64,000 nucleotides of DNA from Gavia stellata (Eukaryota > Chordata > Aves > Gaviiformes > Gaviidae), in contig NC_082618.1 in assembly GCF_030936135.1 (NCBI RefSeq), positions 6,607,034 to 6,671,033 on the forward strand, in the 5' to 3' direction. The notes beneath the pieces are model-generated. The model worked only from the letters and a program-made list of their open reading frames with translations. It was not told the DNA's origin and made no database searches. The stretch's first letter is position 1, and every line of letters begins with the position of its first letter. The position numbers were made by a program, and so were the translations under genes. Of this stretch, positions 59,801-64,000 are shown piece after piece.

Positions 59801-62800
59801 AAGGTGGTGGCTCCCACGCGTGCCATAGCTCAGGATCTGGGAGGTGATGCAGTGAGAGGGTGACTCGTCTGAAAGGGTCAGAGATGCAACTGCTGGGTCA
59901 GACCTTGGGTTCCTTCCTCTGGGTCTGCAGAGCCGGGCTGGGTTAGGCTGGGCCGGGCTGTCTGCTGCTGCCCAGGGGCAGTGGGCAGGCGGCTGCTCCT
60001 GAAGGGAGGAGGAGGTACCCTCTCCGGAGCCAGAAATCTCCAAGCTGGGAGAGGTTAATGGTTGCGGTTGGCAAGCCAGCCCCTATTCAGCACTCTATCT
60101 GTTTATATAATAGCAGGAACGTGTCTTTTTTTTCTCCCTAGGCTGCTGCTGCATCTTTCACATCCGATGTGAAACGCAGGCAGCTCGGGGCTCCAGCCCT
60201 CAGACAGGCTGGCATGCACTTTTTTTTTTTCCTTTTTCTCTTTATCTTGCTTCAAAATGTGAAACCCCTGTGCCTGAGGATGTCTTCTCTCTCGCCAGCG
60301 TACGGGTGTGACGGCTGTGCGGGGAGAGACCCCCCTGCAGATCCCGGCGCTGGGCCCTGCGCTGTGATGGTGTGCCTGGGTGTGCAGGGGGTCTCGGCGG
60401 GCAGGGGTACAGGGGAATGCACTTGAAATTCAGTATATTGTGGTTTCTTGAAAGCTTTAGATCAATAATAGTATTCCATGTGTTGGGGGGGTTGGTGACA
60501 GTGGCCTCCTCTTAGGTAAGGGAGGTGGTTATATATTAATATTCATTTCAGTCTCGTACAAAGAGATACGGGATTTTTTTAGCATTTAACTTCTGCAGGT
60601 CCCAGCCAAATGCCTAACGTGATTTAGTGCTTAATTCTCTTTCTCTCGTTTGTGTATCTCAGCTGCCTCCTCCAAATTTTGGAGAAAAGACCACCGAGTG
60701 GTAAATTTAATCTTGCCTCTACAAACAAAAGCAAATTGTCCTTTCCGTTCCTCCCCAAGCAGAAGGCTTTAGCTCCAATTACTCCTGGCTCTGACCTTGC
60801 TGCTTTGCGAGCAGGAGCTGCTTCGAGCTTTCCAGCTTTTTCAGATCTTTCCAAGACTCTCTACCTTTCAGGCTTTGTGTCTTTCAAAGTCAACGACACT
60901 TTCTTTGTGTGAGGGTTTGAACGCACGGCATCGCCAGCTCGAGGGAGAGCCTCGGACACAGAGCCGACGGGAGATACCTCCTTCCTCATGCCTTTGGGTA
61001 TCTCAGTGGGTATCCCATTCCTTAGGGCCTCTTTATATCTTCCTAGAGGCCTGGCTCTCTTGCCATTGCAGAGCAGGACTCAGGTTTGATATCGGTGGAG
61101 GAATTTCTTTACGAGAGGTCTCTGGGTTTTGCGTGGAGCCTGTGCATCCTTGTTGGCCCACGGAGGGTTTCCTTGAGGTCTGCTATCTGCAGGCAGTGGA
61201 TCGGGCTGCTGCTTTCAGTCCTTTAATGTCCCCTTTGCCTTTGAGGTTGGTTTCTGGGAAATAGCAGCAGCGTTTCCAGGGCTGCTTCGCTGCAGACCTG
61301 CTCCTGCTTCCCACTGCCGCTGCTCCGTCCGCCCATCCCTGCGAGGTTTTGCAACGTTTGTGGGTGTGCTTATGGGGCGCAGGGGATTGCATTCGCATGT
61401 TGCACAAGAGATCATTTCTAAGGCACTGTCCCGAAACTTCTGATAGTAATTGAGCTGAAATGAATGTTAATTAATTAAAGAGCCCAATCAACCAGCCTGC
61501 GCTCTGAGCAGGACCCTCGGGTGCAGGGGATGGGTGGGTGTGTTTTCTTGGAGGACGGGGAAGCGTGTGCTGGGTTTCTCAGATCCTTGCTTTACGTTTA
61601 GCTACAGAAAAGGAGAAAACGAACGCTAGCTGGGAAAGCAAAAGTATGCCGGGTTAGAAAAGGTGAGCCACCAGCGTGGGCCGTAGGGTGCAGAGCAGTT
61701 CGGCCGAGCTGGGGGGACGGGGCAAGCGCTGGCCGCTGCATTCCGCCGGCCGGGGGGACGCTGTGGCACCCACTGGGGATGGGACCACCAGCTACGTGGG
61801 AGGTGAAGCACCATTTTGTAAACCTCAGCACGCAAAGCACGCCAAGGCGAATGAGTGCCGTCTGTCCCTTCCTCCCCCTCCGAAGCTTGGAAAACACTAC
61901 GTTAAAAAACAACAATAACACCTTTAATGGTTCTCATACCTTCATTGCCCGCAGGCAGCAGCTCTTCTTGGTGCAAAGGCAGAGATTCCCCATGTTTGTG
62001 TAACGGAAGGGTACGGGGCTTTAAGGAAATCTGTGCCTGTAAGCCCCTGGTCCCGTGGCTGGGTACCACGCTGGGAAACACTCCCAGAGCTGACTCCTCC
62101 TCTGTCTCTGGGGATGCTTAAACTGAGCCCACTCGGGGGATGGCTGGGAGCTGGCGAACAATTAATTGCTATCTCGTTCTGCAGAGCTGTTCCTTCGCCC
62201 CCATCCTCCCCAAGGCCAGGCAGATCTTGGCACAACAGTTAAATCCCAGCGGGGGAAAGCAAAATCTGCTGAGGAAGGAGAGCAGATGTGCCCTTTTTGC
62301 AGTCTATGGTGGGAAATGGTTGTTTTAGCCGGAGACGTGCTGAGGGTTTTCGCTGGGACACCTCTCTCTCCATCCCCACCCTGCCTGCAGAGCCGGTCCC
62401 ACGGAGCACGGTGCCTGTGGTGGGGACTGGTACCATCTCTCAGACCGTGGTTTGGGGGACCCCCACCTCCAGCGGGAAGTGGAAAGCAAGAGGTTGGGGG
62501 TCCTGTGAGATGGCAAGTGTGGGGGCAAGAGCTTCAGGTTGTACCTGAGGGGTGCAAACCCCAAAAGGTAGAGGAGGACACTGGGGCAGAGCCCCAGCTC
62601 CCATACACAAGGGATGTGTTTACCCGCTGCAGCGTCTGCCATGGGTTTTGGTCATGTTGGATAAGCCCCAGGCCCTGGTCCAGCCTGAGCTCAGCGAAAT
62701 CAGGATGGCAAAGCACAAATCTCTGCAGAAGCAGGACTCAAACCTGCCCAAACAGCCCGTCCTTGACGGTCCCTTCTCTGAAGGTCCCTGTTGACCCATG

Positions 62801-64000
62801 GTGGCACATAGAGCTAACAAAGCTTTCGTTCATTCTGGCGTTCCTTCATATATTTCCATGTATCCCATCTATTTGGATACAGCTCTCCCTGCTCCAGGAT
62901 TGGAAGAAGGAGGGATTTGGGGGGAATCTCGCTCCCGATGGCTGCTGTGGGCTTCCTGGGTGAAGGCAGAAAGTGTGAAGCAATTTGGGATGCGAGTGCG
63001 AATGACCTACATCCATGGTGGTGACCGCAGCCAAAATCAGCAAGGAGGGAATCTTGATTTAAGCAGCCTTTTTTTGTGGGTAGGATTCTTTTTTTTTGGT
63101 CATTCTGTAAGAAAGAGGATGTTTTCCTGTTTGGTTGTAAAAGGCCGATTCTGCTTGGTGTAATCGGATACTTCCTTTTCTGAGCAAGGAGCCTGGTGTA
63201 TTCGTGGGCATTTATTTAGGCAGCTGTACAGCTGGATGATTAGGTTTGTATGTTTTTATTCTGGTGGGAAATGGTGAATTTTGGGTTTACACGATTGATT
63301 TATTTTTTTGTATTTCTGACTCAAGTTACATGGAGATGAAAACGAGTTTAAAATGCAGAAAACTAGTATTTTAATGTTATTTGATCAGTTAATAAACTCA
63401 AAATATGCTGGATATGTAGGGCAGACGAAGTAAACGTCTCAAAACACATTTTACATTTAAAACTAGTTGATTCATTAACTAGAGTATTAACTGTACATAA
63501 TGAGTTACACTTCTGGTCACCATAATTAGCGATCTTGGCCCCTCAGGTTGCAGTTTTACTTGCAGATTGGAAAACACCCATTTCTCCTTTGTAATCCTGA
63601 TTTGTTCATTGACTTGTTGAAGTTAGGTGTTGAGTTGGACTAGGTGAATCAACTGATGTGAAGGTGTTCTCTTTGTCCTTGTGAGATCTGGGAGAATCCC
63701 ACCCCCGTAGCTGCCGTACCTTGCTCACCCCCAGTTTGGAGGCATCTGCCAAGGTGGATCCTCGCAGAAGCATCCAAATTCCCTGGTGCCAGACAGGGAA
63801 GTTACTATGAAAGTCTTCAAGAAAGATTTTACTTTCCAAGCTTTTTCCCTCTGAGCCAAGTACAAAATACCTCTGACCAGATCCCAACCCAGAACAGCCT
63901 CCGCTCTATCTAATGGTTAAAAATCTTATGCTGTAAATAAAAACACACAAGCATGGGATAAAACATGGGAAAGACTTAATTTCTTCCCTTAACCCCCAAA

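Larger units (their letters stand above)
52798..64000 (+). other. LRRC75A: LRRC75A intron 1 (5' part)
   Basis: From the GTGAGG donor to the window end, at least 11.2 kb. The next exon, expected to begin with residues like DLGMESTSLDDVLYRYASF, is not found in any frame. The intron is GC-rich with scattered CpG clusters (about 57.1-57.4, 58.85-58.95 and 61.67-61.76 kb) that I cannot assign to a gene. It becomes AT-rich near 63.2-63.6 kb. Confidence 0.7.

Noticed and set aside
63625-63665. GAGTTGGACTAGGTGA, resembling the 3' part of a sense-strand CR1
   Set aside because: Only about a dozen bases agree with the expected pattern and the adjacent sequence diverges, with no terminal repeat. Not enough to call an element.

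Overview
This is a eukaryotic, vertebrate nuclear window, most likely from a bird. Coding sequence is split into short exons with consensus GT/AG splice sites, promoters sit in CpG islands, and the only interspersed repeat I recognise is a worn CR1-type LINE tail. Nothing is prokaryotic: there are no operons, CRISPR arrays, tRNAs or rRNAs. Most long open frames are chance openings in GC-rich DNA. Three protein-coding genes are supported, all on the + strand.

Region 1 (1 to about 8.5 kb, possibly 9.85 kb) is the 3' part of RABGEF1 (Rabex-5, a guanine nucleotide exchange factor for Rab5-family GTPases). Six coding exons give the last 375 residues; the 5' exons lie before the window. Region 2 (about 8.5-12.1 kb) is an AT-rich spacer. 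Region 3 (about 12.1-27.6 kb) is the whole of TMEM248: a CpG-island promoter with a noncoding first exon, a roughly 9.2 kb first intron, and six coding exons giving a 314-residue two-pass membrane glycoprotein.

Region 4 (about 27.6-51.1 kb) has no recognisable gene. GC content rises markedly from about 31 kb. It holds a CR1 remnant (29.6 kb) and an orphan CpG island (33.6-34.3 kb) with a very good CTCF core motif. Region 5 (about 51.1-52.8 kb) is a CpG-island promoter, a C-rich higher-order minisatellite (52-bp unit) and the first coding exon of LRRC75A, 88 residues with an N-myristoylation signal. Region 6 (52.8-64 kb) is the GC-rich start of LRRC75A intron 1; its next exon is not in the window.

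The three genes form no pathway. RABGEF1 and TMEM248 are also neighbours in human 7q11.21, whereas LRRC75A is in human 17p11.2 and SBDS, the expected next neighbour of TMEM248, is absent. A conserved-synteny junction relative to human therefore appears to lie between 27.6 and 51 kb. I found no evidence of a new enzymatic or defence system. The most unusual elements are the minisatellite at the LRRC75A 5' end, the orphan CpG island with its CTCF-like site, and the synteny/GC transition.
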